A stretch of DNA of 64,000 nucleotides. It comes from a virus. The position numbers and the translations under genes were made by a program. The notes below the pieces were generated by a model. That model ran no database searches, was not told the DNA's origin, and was given only the letters and a program-made list of their open reading frames with translations. The first letter of the stretch is position 1. Each line of letters opens with the position of its first letter. The stretch spans positions 1 to 64,000 of the IMG/VR virus record IMGVR_UViG_3300005340_000038; one strand, written 5' to 3'. Shown here one piece after another: positions 41,362 to 48,765 of the stretch.

Positions 41362-43097
41362 GCAATGAAATCCTCATCGCTGTCGCTATAATTTGGCTCT
41401 TCGGGTTCGCATGGGCTGAACCGTGCCGAATTGTAGTCGAAAAGTAGCTGTGTCGCGCCAATATGGCCGATCTCTGGGAACTTAACCTTTTGCACATGGA
41501 CTTCTACAACCTTGCTATCACTATCCGTATCACGCCAAACAGTTAGTATGTTAGTACTTTTGTTTCTAAAGTTCGCACCGCCAGAGAAGTCATATGCTGT
41601 AGGTGGAGGGTATTTTCCTGCATACTTTCCAGATTGCGCCTTCTGCAACTTTGTTGGGTGAGCGATGATCCAGATATGGACACCATGATTCTGGGCGAAT
41701 CTCCGTATATTCCTGTAATGCTTAGCAACAAACTCTGTCTCAGTCATGCCTTTTTCTCTGGCGCTATCTATCTCGTTCCAAGGGTCAATCACAAATCCCT
41801 TAATCCCCTTGCGGTAAACCTCTATTTTCGCAAGTGAAAGGAGGTAATCGACTGTTGGATCTTCATCCTCTCCAAGTATCCACGTAAAGCTATCTGCGCT
41901 TTCGTAGTAAGCTCTCGCAAGCTCTTGTTGCGACATGCTATAAGGGCCTCCGAAAGGTTTTCCTGCCCATTGCTGAATGATCGTTGCCGCCATACGATCC
42001 TGTGGATGCTCTGGGGAATAAACTAAGAATCGCCATTGATAGGTTTTGGCTAGATGCACCATCATGGCAGACATGACGGTTGACTTCATGTGACCGGGGA
42101 CGCCTCCAATCGTGGTCACTTCTCCCGGCCTAATCGTGTAGAGCTTATCCAGATTTGGCCAACCGGTTGATAGCCCGCGAGAGATACCGTTGTTAAACAT
42201 GTCCCATAGACGCTGCTCGATATCCCTAATCGATGAGAGACCGTTTATAGGCCAGGGCTTAGCGTCCTCGATACATTCTTTGATCTTTTCAGGGCCATAG
42301 GCAACGAGAACGTCGTTGGCGTCTTTGCATCCTTGTGGCCAATCGACAAGCCAACATCGCTCAGCCCCAAAGCGACGAACAAGTTCCTCAGTCAGCCGAC
42401 GACCAGGCGTATCGTTATCCCCTGCCATAATGATCTTTTTCATCGGCATGAAAAGCGACTCGGCTGCGTTGATGAAATCCAGCGCGGCATCATAGTTCTT
42501 AGTATCTGGCGGAGGTGCCCCGTTAGGAACAGACGTCACAGAGTCATACCCTGCCAACTCAACCGACAATGCGTCAATCTCACCCTCGACGATGATGATG
42601 TGATCGCTTGCAAAGCTATCCAGGCGATAGGGGATAAGCTGTGCGCCGGTGTGCATGCAGAACTTTTTGTCATGGGTGCGATATTTGACGTTGACAACCT
42701 CGCCGTATCGCATGTATGGGAACTGAATCGCCTGCTTTTCTTTCGGGGCCAATGGGAAAGGGCCATAACTGATGGAATTTTTAGCCAGAATAGATTCAGG
42801 TATGCCACGCTTAGCAAACCACTTCACTACGTTCTCAGGCAGTGGTGTCAACCGATAAACGGGCTTCTTGTGCGATTTTTGAGGTTTCGGCAAGTCGACA
42901 AAGCCGTTTGGCCTAGCATCAAGTTTGCCTGTCCACCCACAATTATGGCATCGCCAACACCCCTCGGCCAGATTGACGGCAAGGTCGGGTTGCCCGGGGT
43001 GCGCCCTGACAAGATCGCACCTCGCACATGGCATCTTTTTCCAATCCCCGCCGCCCTTAGCCTTTGAAATATCAATACCTATGTCGAGCCAATCCAT
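41358..43097 (-). CDS. Primase-helicase (T7 gp4-like)
   Basis: 579 residues with the complete T7 gp4 plan. Zinc domain with C24-x2-C27 and C47...C50/C53; TOPRIM with IIIVEGEIDALS (Glu171) and MAGDNDTPG (Asp227, Asp229); RecA-like helicase with GGVPGHMKST (Walker A, residues 331-340), GFVIDPWNEID (Walker B) and IWIIAHPTK. It makes primers and unwinds DNA at the fork. Lies just downstream of the initiator gene. Confidence 0.92.
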   Translation of the reverse strand: MDWLDIGIDISKAKGGGDWKKMPCARCDLVRAHPGQPDLAVNLAEGCWRCHNCGWTGKLDARPNGFVDLPKPQKSHKKPVYRLTPLPENVVKWFAKRGIPESILAKNSISYGPFPLAPKEKQAIQFPYMRYGEVVNVKYRTHDKKFCMHTGAQLIPYRLDSFASDHIIIVEGEIDALSVELAGYDSVTSVPNGAPPPDTKNYDAALDFINAAESLFMPMKKIIMAGDNDTPGRRLTEELVRRFGAERCWLVDWPQGCKDANDVLVAYGPEKIKECIEDAKPWPINGLSSIRDIEQRLWDMFNNGISRGLSTGWPNLDKLYTIRPGEVTTIGGVPGHMKSTVMSAMMVHLAKTYQWRFLVYSPEHPQDRMAATIIQQWAGKPFGGPYSMSQQELARAYYESADSFTWILGEDEDPTVDYLLSLAKIEVYRKGIKGFVIDPWNEIDSAREKGMTETEFVAKHYRNIRRFAQNHGVHIWIIAHPTKLQKAQSGKYAGKYPPPTAYDFSGGANFRNKSTNILTVWRDTDSDSKVVEVHVQKVKFPEIGHIGATQLLFDYNSARFSPCEPEEPNYSDSDEDFIA

Positions 43098-43113
43098 TGC
43101 CTCTGCCCCTCTG

Positions 43114-44184
43114 CTATGTCACAACCGGGATATCGGATGTCCGCTGTTGCCGTTGCAATCTCATCTGCTGACACCTCTCGCGCCATTCCATGCAACGAAC
43201 GCGATGGTCCTCGACGTTTTTGCAGATACTGAACGGCGCGAGCATGTTAGAAGCCAATGGGGTAGGGCTACCGTCATCGGTGCGTACCTTGGTACTCTTG
43301 GCACGGCGCAGATACAGGCATATGTTGAGCATGAGTGGAAGGCCGTACTCGTGGATCGTTTCAAACACAATCGGGTCAATCCGGCGGGATTCGGCAAATG
43401 TGGACTTAGTGCCCAACACATCGCCCCGGGCTTCATCCACAGCAGAGAGAAATTTACGAGCCATGTTGATTTGCTCTTGGTCGAATGAAGTAGCGAAGGG
43501 GTCATAGGCGGGGGCAAGAGGGTGATGAGTTGAAGCCGGGGTTTCTGTCTTGGTAGGGATAGGTGCAGGCTCGGGGGTGGCGATGGGCTCAGGGTCGATG
43601 TCAACCTCTTTCCCATCCTGGCTTACTTCGTCAGAATCTCCAGTATATATATTCTTATTCTTATTCTTTGTTTTAGTCTTAAAACGCGCGCACGCGCGCG
43701 CGGGTACATTATATGCGTCGTCCGAAAATGAGGTGCAATCTTTGCACCCAATCTCGGAATGAGGTGCAATCTTTGCACCCGATTCTTCGGATGAGGTGCA
43801 ATCTTTGCACCCTATTTTTTGATCGAGTGCAATCTTTGCACATGATCCATTTTCATCATTATGTCGTTCTTCTATGATCTTTTTTGATGATATGAGCTTG
43901 CGGGGAGGGGTGCAGGGTAGATGATCTATGGCCAGCCTGTAGCGATTATAGGAACCCTTTTTCGACTTTCTGACGATCTCGATGGCTTCGTATGGTGGCT
44001 TACTGAGTTCGTCGATTATCTTTACGAGATTTCTTTTGCAATATCCTGTCTTAGATGAGAGTGCGTTGATTCCCTCTTCGCTAAATCCAGCATCGTTTGA
44101 TGCGTCGGCAATTGCTAGGAGGACTAGCTTATGCCGAGGTTCGACTTTAAGGCGCCAAACTTGACCTTTTGTACTATCTGACAT
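43114..44184 (-). CDS. Phage replication initiator / replisome organiser
   Basis: 356 residues from MSDSTKGQVWRLKVEPRHK. N-terminal winged helix (VLLAIADASNDAGFSEEGINALSSKTGYCKRNLVKIIDEL, quoted in part), a low-complexity middle, and a C-terminal helical domain (ETIHEYGLPLMLNICLYLRRA). The middle is coded by palindromic iterons and an AT-rich stretch, as in lambda O-type genes, so the protein likely binds its own gene to load the helicase. I start at the ATG after ATAGGGCAAGCC; an ATG 15 codons upstream has no site. Confidence 0.75.
   Translation of the reverse strand: MSDSTKGQVWRLKVEPRHKLVLLAIADASNDAGFSEEGINALSSKTGYCKRNLVKIIDELSKPPYEAIEIVRKSKKGSYNRYRLAIDHLPCTPPRKLISSKKIIEERHNDENGSCAKIALDQKIGCKDCTSSEESGAKIAPHSEIGCKDCTSFSDDAYNVPARACARFKTKTKNKNKNIYTGDSDEVSQDGKEVDIDPEPIATPEPAPIPTKTETPASTHHPLAPAYDPFATSFDQEQINMARKFLSAVDEARGDVLGTKSTFAESRRIDPIVFETIHEYGLPLMLNICLYLRRAKSTKVRTDDGSPTPLASNMLAPFSICKNVEDHRVRCMEWRERCQQMRLQRQQRTSDIPVVT
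43641..43842. other. Candidate phage replication origin (iterons plus AT-rich tract)
   Basis: Four copies of a 17-bp palindrome GGTGCAA-TCT-TTGCACC start at 43732, 43763, 43795 and 43827 (last one partial at its first base), spaced 31, 32 and 32 bases, about three helical turns. Next to them are a purine-pyrimidine alternating tract CGCGCGCACGCGCGCG (43685-43702) and a 40-base A/T tract 43641-43680 suited to strand opening. Spacing that is not a multiple of three means the DNA is read in different frames, so selection is on DNA. Confidence 0.75.
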
Positions 44185-44297
44185 GGCTTGCCCTATCCAT
44201 GCAAAGTTACAACGTTGTTCACATGGCATACGGGCAAAATCAGCATGGCCATCATGGTATGCTGAGATACTCGGCCAGTAATAGACTGATGGACTCC

Positions 44298-44326
44298 TTG
44301 TCTCATCATCTTATTCATGCTAAAAT
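44298..44326 (+). promoter_or_regulatory. Rightward sigma-70-type promoter
   Basis: TTGTCT (44298-44303) and TAAAAT (44321-44326) with an exact 17-base spacer. It lies in a gap between leftward genes and faces a terminator 140 bases downstream, so it would make a short RNA. Four of six and five of six consensus bases. Confidence 0.5.
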
Positions 44327-44332
44327 CCTCAT

Positions 44333-44487
44333 TAGGATTGTTTGGATTTGACGCAAAGAGGCTGCGTCATGACAAATTATTGATTTGCCATCTCTTTCGC
44401 ACCCGCACAGGCTTGGCAGCTTCACTCGCGGGCGCTACCCAATTTTCTCGCTATCCATAGCAGGGCCGGACGGCCATCCGGCCTTTT
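44333..44487 (+). ncRNA. Candidate structured small RNA, antisense to gene direction
   Basis: About 155 nt between the promoter above and a GC-rich terminator. A 7-bp hairpin TGACGCA/TGCGTCA (44349-44369) is extended by ATTTG with CAAAT. The stretch has no leftward gene and no sound rightward open frame. Function unknown; may regulate the initiator or the Xre/Tad2-like genes in trans or by transcription interference. Confidence 0.4.
44464..44487 (+). terminator. Rho-independent terminator (+)
   Basis: GGCCGGA (44464-44470) pairs with TCCGGCC (44477-44483), then TTTT. The U-run is only on the + strand, which supports rightward transcription here. Confidence 0.6.
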
Positions 44488-44518
44488 GCTATTTCAGGGC
44501 ACCGGCGCTAGTCATAGG

Positions 44519-44755
44519 TCATTCGCTCTTCTCGCTTATCCATTGCCGATGTTGGGTTTCGAGATTGATCCATAGCCGCTCATCTATGCCAAGTACAGAT
44601 TCCAGCGCGGTAGCTATCGAATCGTCCATCTTGACTCTGCCATGCATGATTGAGCTGACGATCAATGATCCTAGTCCGGCAGGCGTCATACAACGGGTTT
44701 TTAATTCGTCCGCTAATATCTCACAAGGCGGGTATAATTCGGCGGGGCGCCTCAT
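44519..44755 (-). CDS. HigA/VapI-type Xre protein
   Basis: 78 residues from MRRPAELYPPCEILADELKTR. This is the start signature of HigA-type antitoxins (PPxEIL-DEL), followed by MTPAGLGSLIVSSIMHGRVKMDDSIATALESVLGIDERLWINLE, the rest of the HTH (quoted in part). No toxin neighbour is obvious, so it may act as a transcription regulator. The ATG overlaps the upstream stop as ATGA. Confidence 0.65.
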   Translation of the reverse strand: MRRPAELYPPCEILADELKTRCMTPAGLGSLIVSSIMHGRVKMDDSIATALESVLGIDERLWINLETQHRQWISEKSE

Positions 44756-44943
44756 TTCACCACCTCCCACTCCCCATCCGTTCCCAACCTCTGGTCGTCG
44801 CCGTACCATACGTCGAGGCATGTGCCGTTGCTCCATAGCCGTATCTCGCCGCTTGTCGGGTCCAGGCACATCCCTTCTGGCCATGCACATTTACGGATGA
44901 TGTGGCCCGCATCGAGTTGTTGTTTGGCCTCCTCGTAGGTCAT
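44752..44943 (-). CDS. Small protein resembling DUF2829/Tad2-like anti-defence proteins
   Basis: 63 residues. MTYEEAKQQLDAGHIIRKCAWPEG, then IRLWSNGTCLDVW and a terminal EWEVVK, match the short phage DUF2829-type plan (EA-L-G-R--W ... DWE-V). That family includes Tad2, which sequesters the Thoeris signal molecule. Coupled by ATGA to the HigA-like gene and by overlap to the zinc-ribbon gene. The call is by pattern only. Confidence 0.5.
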   Translation of the reverse strand: MTYEEAKQQLDAGHIIRKCAWPEGMCLDPTSGEIRLWSNGTCLDVWYGDDQRLGTDGEWEVVK

Positions 44944-45128
44944 GCCCGGCTACCGCCTTGTCCCTTCGTCACTACAGGCGGCACGATGCGCGTTTTCTTA
45001 TCCTGGCAATCTCGGCACAAATCCCAATAGATCGGGTGCGCCTGAATCATCTTGGTGATGGGGTTGCGGATCACGGTATTGCACTTGTAGCACTGGATAA
45101 TCATGTTATCTGTATTGGGTCTGATCAT
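44940..45128 (-). CDS. Small zinc-ribbon protein
   Basis: 62 residues from MIRPNTDNMIIQCYKCNTVI (GGAGGG site). A CYKC and CRDC pair (C-x2-C twice) about 24 residues apart form a zinc ribbon, then a basic tail (KKTRIVPPVVTKGQGGSRA). Likely a nucleic-acid binding accessory. Confidence 0.6.
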   Translation of the reverse strand: MIRPNTDNMIIQCYKCNTVIRNPITKMIQAHPIYWDLCRDCQDKKTRIVPPVVTKGQGGSRA

Positions 45129-45303
45129 GCCTGCCCTCCCACGTCTGCCGCCGTTGTATCTCACGGTCGCACGCATCGGCCATCGCTCGCGCTGCGTACT
45201 GCACCGCCCGTATCCTGCCCGTCTCTAGCCGCTGAATGATCGCCTTGAGCGCCATCCCGTCAAGCGCCGTCATTTCAATGAGGGCATCCAGGGATATACT
45301 CAT
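45106..45303 (-). CDS. Small hypothetical helical protein
   Basis: 65 residues: MSISLDALIEMTALDGMALKAIIQRL, then a basic AVQYAARAMADACDREIQRRQTWEG. Ribosome site is too close (GGAGGC-ATG), so a later start is possible. Unknown function. Confidence 0.45.
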   Translation of the reverse strand: MSISLDALIEMTALDGMALKAIIQRLETGRIRAVQYAARAMADACDREIQRRQTWEGRHDQTQYR

Positions 45304-45395
45304 GCCTCCAAACCGCCTACGATTGATTTTAAGGCCATATCATTTTGCCTCTTCGTTTGCTACGTCCAGAATCATGAAATCAAAATAAGGCCATC

Positions 45396-45833
45396 CTAGG
45401 ACGTTATGGGGGTATATTCCGCATGTAGGTGGTTGTCGTGCCCCGCCGCATGCCGAGTTAGCCCCGCATTGATCAGTGCATCATCGTTGAACAGGAACTG
45501 CCTGAACCCGGCGCACCGCAACTCGACAATGAAGCTCACCATCGCGGCGCGGTCGTAGACGGGGTAGGTGACGTAGCAGGCGTCGTGAGCGCGATCTTTG
45601 CGGATGGGCCGAAAGTCGATCTCGACGCCTAGCTTGTGCTGCTTGTGCGGGTCGACAGGCCCGCCGTGTTCGAGTGAGCAATTACCCACGCCGATCTCGA
45701 TGCCGTAGCGGCAGAGCATCCGCGCACAGGCAATGCCCGCCGCCGCGATCACCTCGGGCTTGCCCCAACGCTTTTCATCTGGGCAGTAGCCGTAATAGCC
45801 AATCCCGCTCTCCGGCATGTGGATAAAGCTCAT
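45396..45833 (-). CDS. MepA-like (M74) murein endopeptidase, candidate lysin
   Basis: 145 residues. CSLEHGGPVDPHKQHKLGVEIDFRP contains His66 and Asp73 of the H-x3-G-x3-D-type LAS metallopeptidase site (HKLGVEID), and GHDNHLHAEY supplies His135/His137. The plan matches penicillin-insensitive murein endopeptidase, which cuts D-Ala-meso-DAP cross-links. No signal peptide, as expected for an endolysin released by a holin. Confidence 0.75.
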   Translation of the reverse strand: MSFIHMPESGIGYYGYCPDEKRWGKPEVIAAAGIACARMLCRYGIEIGVGNCSLEHGGPVDPHKQHKLGVEIDFRPIRKDRAHDACYVTYPVYDRAAMVSFIVELRCAGFRQFLFNDDALINAGLTRHAAGHDNHLHAEYTPITS

Positions 45834-46054
45834 AGCGTGCCACTCTCGCCGAATTTCGATAGTTCAACGGCATTCTTCTCAATGATCTTCTGATATTGAG
45901 CATGGAGTATGCCGTTATCTAGCAGGGTCATCAGCATTTCAATCGTGTAATCAACGAGAATGGGGTCGTTAGTAAATTTAGAGCAGGATGTATCGATCCA
46001 TATGGGGTGCATAGGATCGTAGGCTCCATCCTGCCATGTGTTGAATATTTTCAT
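45830..46054 (-). CDS. Hypothetical protein
   Basis: 74 residues, MKIFNTWQDGAYDPMHP, after AAGGGCAGT. Helical middle (VDYTIEMLMTLLDNGILHAQYQKII). Overlaps the lysin gene by 4 bases. Function unknown; might help lysin control. Confidence 0.45.
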   Translation of the reverse strand: MKIFNTWQDGAYDPMHPIWIDTSCSKFTNDPILVDYTIEMLMTLLDNGILHAQYQKIIEKNAVELSKFGESGTL

Positions 46055-46061
46055 ACTGCCC

Positions 46062-47072
46062 TTAGTTGTCGAGCGGTTCAGCTCTTTTCTTCCTGCTCGC
46101 CCGAGTCGTCTTTTTGGCTGTTTTCTTCTTAGGTCGTGTCGGCGGCTCTATCGGCTCAGACTCGGTGGTGATGGCGGTATAGCTGATGCGCTGTTTGCAA
46201 ACGGTGCAATGCGTCGGTCGCTCTTTATTGATGACCGCGCTTGCTCCGCATCCGTCATGGACTAAGAGGTGGAAATCTCGGCTTTGCTTGAGTCCGGCAT
46301 AGGGCTCCTTTGTAGCCGCATGCGTTCGTATCCGAGTGACATACGTCATGTCTGCCGATCCTGCCGATAGAGATAATGGATTTTCACTGAAAAGGTAATT
46401 GACAGAGACCAAAATATCATCTACTCTTTCAGAAGTCAATTTATTTCTTATTTCTTCCTGAAATACACTCATAACCGATTGATTTATTAGGTTGTTATGT
46501 TCTCTATCTATGTAATTGCTGGTTACAGAATTGAGGAAAAACAGCTTTAACGCTTTCTTAATATCAGCCATAGAGATAATCGAATAGGTATCCATATCGT
46601 GAGGAATCGGTATATCAAGGATATGCGGGGCGTTATGGTTAGGGTCTACCGGGTAAAGTCGTGTCCAATAATAGGTGTAATCCCCGAAGAAAAGCACATT
46701 AACCAATTTGGTTACTGGCCTTATAGTCCCATCAGCCATAACGATAGGGCTAATATACGTCCGTTGAACTTGATTAATACCTGCCCTTTCACCGATAGCG
46801 CGCGATAGGCCGAGCAAAGAGCTATGCATATTCACCATCGGCGTCATTGTGTAGGACTGAAATTCGAATCCAGGGCTTCCAAGGTCGGATTTAAACATCT
46901 GTTTGGCGGGCGGCGTCGAGTGAATATACGTCGCATCCCGCACGATGACGCCAGATGGCATTTCTTCTTCGACATATCGCGTGATTGTGCACGCATCAAC
47001 GAGTGGGTCTATCTGTTGAAGCACAACCTTAATTGCTGTAGAATCTTCGGGTACTGTAGGGGTTGCTTGCAT
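46062..47072 (-). CDS. Hypothetical replication-block protein with zinc knuckle and basic tail
   Basis: 336 residues from MQATPTVPEDSTAIK (AGAGGAG 10 bases upstream). Alternating alpha/beta body, a C-terminal zinc cluster (HDGCGASAV...THCTVCKQRI), and a histone-like lysine tail (RPKKKTAKKTTRASRKKR). DNA-binding is likely. No family recognised. First long gene after the small gene driven by the leftward switch promoter. Confidence 0.55.
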   Translation of the reverse strand: MQATPTVPEDSTAIKVVLQQIDPLVDACTITRYVEEEMPSGVIVRDATYIHSTPPAKQMFKSDLGSPGFEFQSYTMTPMVNMHSSLLGLSRAIGERAGINQVQRTYISPIVMADGTIRPVTKLVNVLFFGDYTYYWTRLYPVDPNHNAPHILDIPIPHDMDTYSIISMADIKKALKLFFLNSVTSNYIDREHNNLINQSVMSVFQEEIRNKLTSERVDDILVSVNYLFSENPLSLSAGSADMTYVTRIRTHAATKEPYAGLKQSRDFHLLVHDGCGASAVINKERPTHCTVCKQRISYTAITTESEPIEPPTRPKKKTAKKTTRASRKKRAEPLDN

Positions 47073-47177
47073 CGATTGATATCTCCTCTTGGATATACTT
47101 ACAGTGCTCTTGCCCTGCTGTCCTTGGCGGGGGTAGGGCAAGATAAAAAATGTATCTTCCGATTACATTATGCTTGT

Positions 47178-47429
47178 CTAACTGCCGCTAGATGCCGCGT
47201 ATCTTTTTCGTTTTTTCGATCTAGCCTCCTGAATCATATTTTCCAATGCCTCAAATGGATCAATGCCCACTTCATCGCATCGACGCATGAGGTCCAATAC
47301 CTCCTCAAAAAAATCCGCTATGAGCCTATTTGTCTCCGTGCAATAGACGCGCGCCCATATAAAGGTGGGGTCAGTGATCCTCATTGTCCGGCGTTGAGCA
47401 CCTGGGTTTTTTATCTTCCGTCTTGCCAT
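47178..47429 (-). CDS. Small basic protein, first gene of the leftward operon
   Basis: 83 residues, MARRKIKNPGAQRRTMRITDP, with AGAGGAGGCGGATT upstream. Basic ends and an acidic helical centre (LIADFFEEVLDLMRRCDEVG). It is the first gene after the strong leftward promoter with operator palindromes, so a Cro-like regulatory role is plausible, although no HTH is clear. Confidence 0.55.
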   Translation of the reverse strand: MARRKIKNPGAQRRTMRITDPTFIWARVYCTETNRLIADFFEEVLDLMRRCDEVGIDPFEALENMIQEARSKKRKRYAASSGS

Positions 47430-47486
47430 AATCCGCCTCCTCTGAGTACCTCATCATCGGCCTGTCTAGTCTGCCCAGACAGACTT

Positions 47487-47515
47487 ATAATATTCTTGCT
47501 TGACGTATTTGTCAA
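47487..47515 (-). promoter_or_regulatory. Strong leftward promoter of the switch
   Basis: TTGACA (47510-47515, -) and TATTAT (47487-47492) with a 17-base spacer: six of six and five of six. It drives the leftward replication operon from 47429 down. Confidence 0.8.
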
Positions 47516-47528
47516 TGAGAAGTATAGT
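47500..47528 (+). promoter_or_regulatory. Rightward promoter of the switch
   Basis: TTGACG (47500-47505) and TATAGT (47523-47528), 17-base spacer. Its -35 region and spacer overlap the leftward promoter's, so the two compete for polymerase. Confidence 0.7.
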
Positions 47529-47553
47529 CTGTCTAGACAGTCTAGACTGCTTA

Positions 47554-47598
47554 ATGAAACAGGCGCAGAAATGGCATTGGCGTGAGGCTAAGGACTGA
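47554..47598 (+). CDS. Possible 14-residue leader peptide
   Basis: MKQAQKWHWREAKD, the only short frame right after the rightward switch promoter and before a stem-loop. It has two tryptophans and a histidine, as in some attenuator leaders. No ribosome site, so doubtful. Confidence 0.15.
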   Translation: MKQAQKWHWREAKD

Positions 47599-47616
47599 TT
47601 TCTCAGAGCCTTAGCC
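47586..47616. other. Nested hairpin after the rightward promoter
   Basis: GGCTAAGG pairs with CCTTAGCC, and inside it CTGA with TCAG. No U-run on either strand. Sits between the rightward promoter and the 3' end of the convergent GNAT-like gene; an attenuator or a mutual pause element is possible. Confidence 0.4.
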
Positions 47617-47636
47617 CGTGGGCAGCGATGGAGTAG

Positions 47637-48302
47637 TTAAGATGAGAGTGTGGCGGCGGGGTAATCGAACGAGGCAAGGAAGCGGTTTTTATCGGCCCGA
47701 AGATACGCTTGCCGTTCACACTCGGCGGTATCTTCTGGGCGAAGCGTGTGGACGTGGGCAGCGTCCCATTCACCATCCCATTGCGCGAATTTGGGCACCT
47801 CCGCGACCCACTCAAAGCCCGATTTGGCGATTGACTTTTTCGCTACCAAATTGGTCCTCCGGCATGCGGCAAAAATCGAGTAGATACCGAGTTGTGATGC
47901 CCAAACGAACATCCCCTGCTGATCTCGCACGCCGAGATGAGATGTGCTGCGAAACTCCGGCAGGTGATATAGCGCCATCCATGCCGTGGGGCTGCCCTGG
48001 TAGGTGGAGAGGTCGTGCAACCAACTCGCTCCGGCAACTTGCCCCCGATAGTAGATCAGGCAGAAGTGCATCTGGCCTGTCGCTGTTTTGTCTAAAAATG
48101 TTTCGAGTGAGCGAGGTAGTGGATCAACGTACTTCCCAATGCAGGCATCATCACGGTGGAATCGGCTCCAGAATTGGCTTAACTCCGAGGCCGAAAAGTC
48201 AGAAGAAACAAATACTTCCACTTGTGAAGCCATGGACTTTGTGGACTGGATACGCGGGTGCTGGACCCAAACACCATCGGGTAGGCAAAGAAGGGTTGGC
48301 AA
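47637..48302 (-). CDS. GNAT-like protein, TTG start
   Basis: 221 residues beginning TTG (MPTLLCLPDG) with AAAGGAGGTAACGC upstream. A beta-alpha pattern with IYYRGQVAGASWLHDL, then FVWASQLGIYSIFAACRRTNLVAKKSIAKSGFEWV resembles an acetyltransferase fold (first quoted, second in part). It runs toward the rightward switch promoter, so that promoter makes antisense RNA across it. Phage head-assembly proteins of similar type exist, but function is uncertain. Confidence 0.6.
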   Translation of the reverse strand: MPTLLCLPDGVWVQHPRIQSTKSMASQVEVFVSSDFSASELSQFWSRFHRDDACIGKYVDPLPRSLETFLDKTATGQMHFCLIYYRGQVAGASWLHDLSTYQGSPTAWMALYHLPEFRSTSHLGVRDQQGMFVWASQLGIYSIFAACRRTNLVAKKSIAKSGFEWVAEVPKFAQWDGEWDAAHVHTLRPEDTAECERQAYLRADKNRFLASFDYPAATLSS

Positions 48303-48352
48303 GCGTTACCTCCTTTCAACGAATTGGCATCTAGAGATAAGGGTATCCCTTA

Positions 48353-48598
48353 ATGATCAATTATGTCCATGGATATAGAAATCAATTTAATGGCTATACA
48401 CATGAATATATCATTGATCATTTAAATGATACGGCCTCTAGAGACTGCTGCCCAAGGATATCGTACAACATGAATATCGAGATGACTAGAGCGATGAGGC
48501 TATTTTTTAGACATAGCGGGCGGGTGAAATGCCCCTCTAGTTATTTCCCTGAAAAGGGAATCTGGGACAATATGACCGAGAATTGGTTAGAAACATGA
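48353..48598 (+). CDS. Hypothetical protein
   Basis: 81 residues: MINYVHGYRNQFNGYTHEYI, Cys pair SRDCCPR, then a basic MRLFFRHSGRVKCPSSYFPEKG. A TAAGGG-TAT-CCCTTA dyad lies just upstream at 48340. No ribosome site is visible. AT-rich first half unlike flanking genes. Weakly supported. Confidence 0.35.
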   Translation: MINYVHGYRNQFNGYTHEYIIDHLNDTASRDCCPRISYNMNIEMTRAMRLFFRHSGRVKCPSSYFPEKGIWDNMTENWLET

Positions 48599-48765
48599 CA
48601 TTGTGTCACTCGCAGCGGCAAAGCGGCGAAGTCGCTTGTCTCATCCGCAAGCGCGCCCCATCGAAACCTCTGGGGTTCCTCCAACGTCGCGTATCGTACC
48701 CCGTGCAACCCGATGCTGCCAGAGGTATCGAGTGCCGCTGCGAGAGATGGATTGGTTTTGATGAG

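Larger units (their letters stand above)
47464..47548. promoter_or_regulatory. Operator palindromes at the switch
   Basis: On the left GTCTG-CC-CAGAC (47469-47480) with further AGAC half-sites covers the leftward start. On the right CTGTCTAGACAG (47529-47540, perfect 12-bp palindrome) runs into AGTCTAGACT (47539-47548) over the rightward start. A shared GTCTAGAC-type core suggests one repressor for both promoters. Confidence 0.6.

Noticed and set aside
43730-43842. CRISPR-like repeats
   Set aside because: Units are palindromic, 31-32 bases apart, spacers only about 11-15 bases, inside a coding gene; iterons fit better.
47618-48334. 238-codon + frame
   Set aside because: Antisense shadow of the GNAT-like gene, which has a strong site and protein-like sequence.
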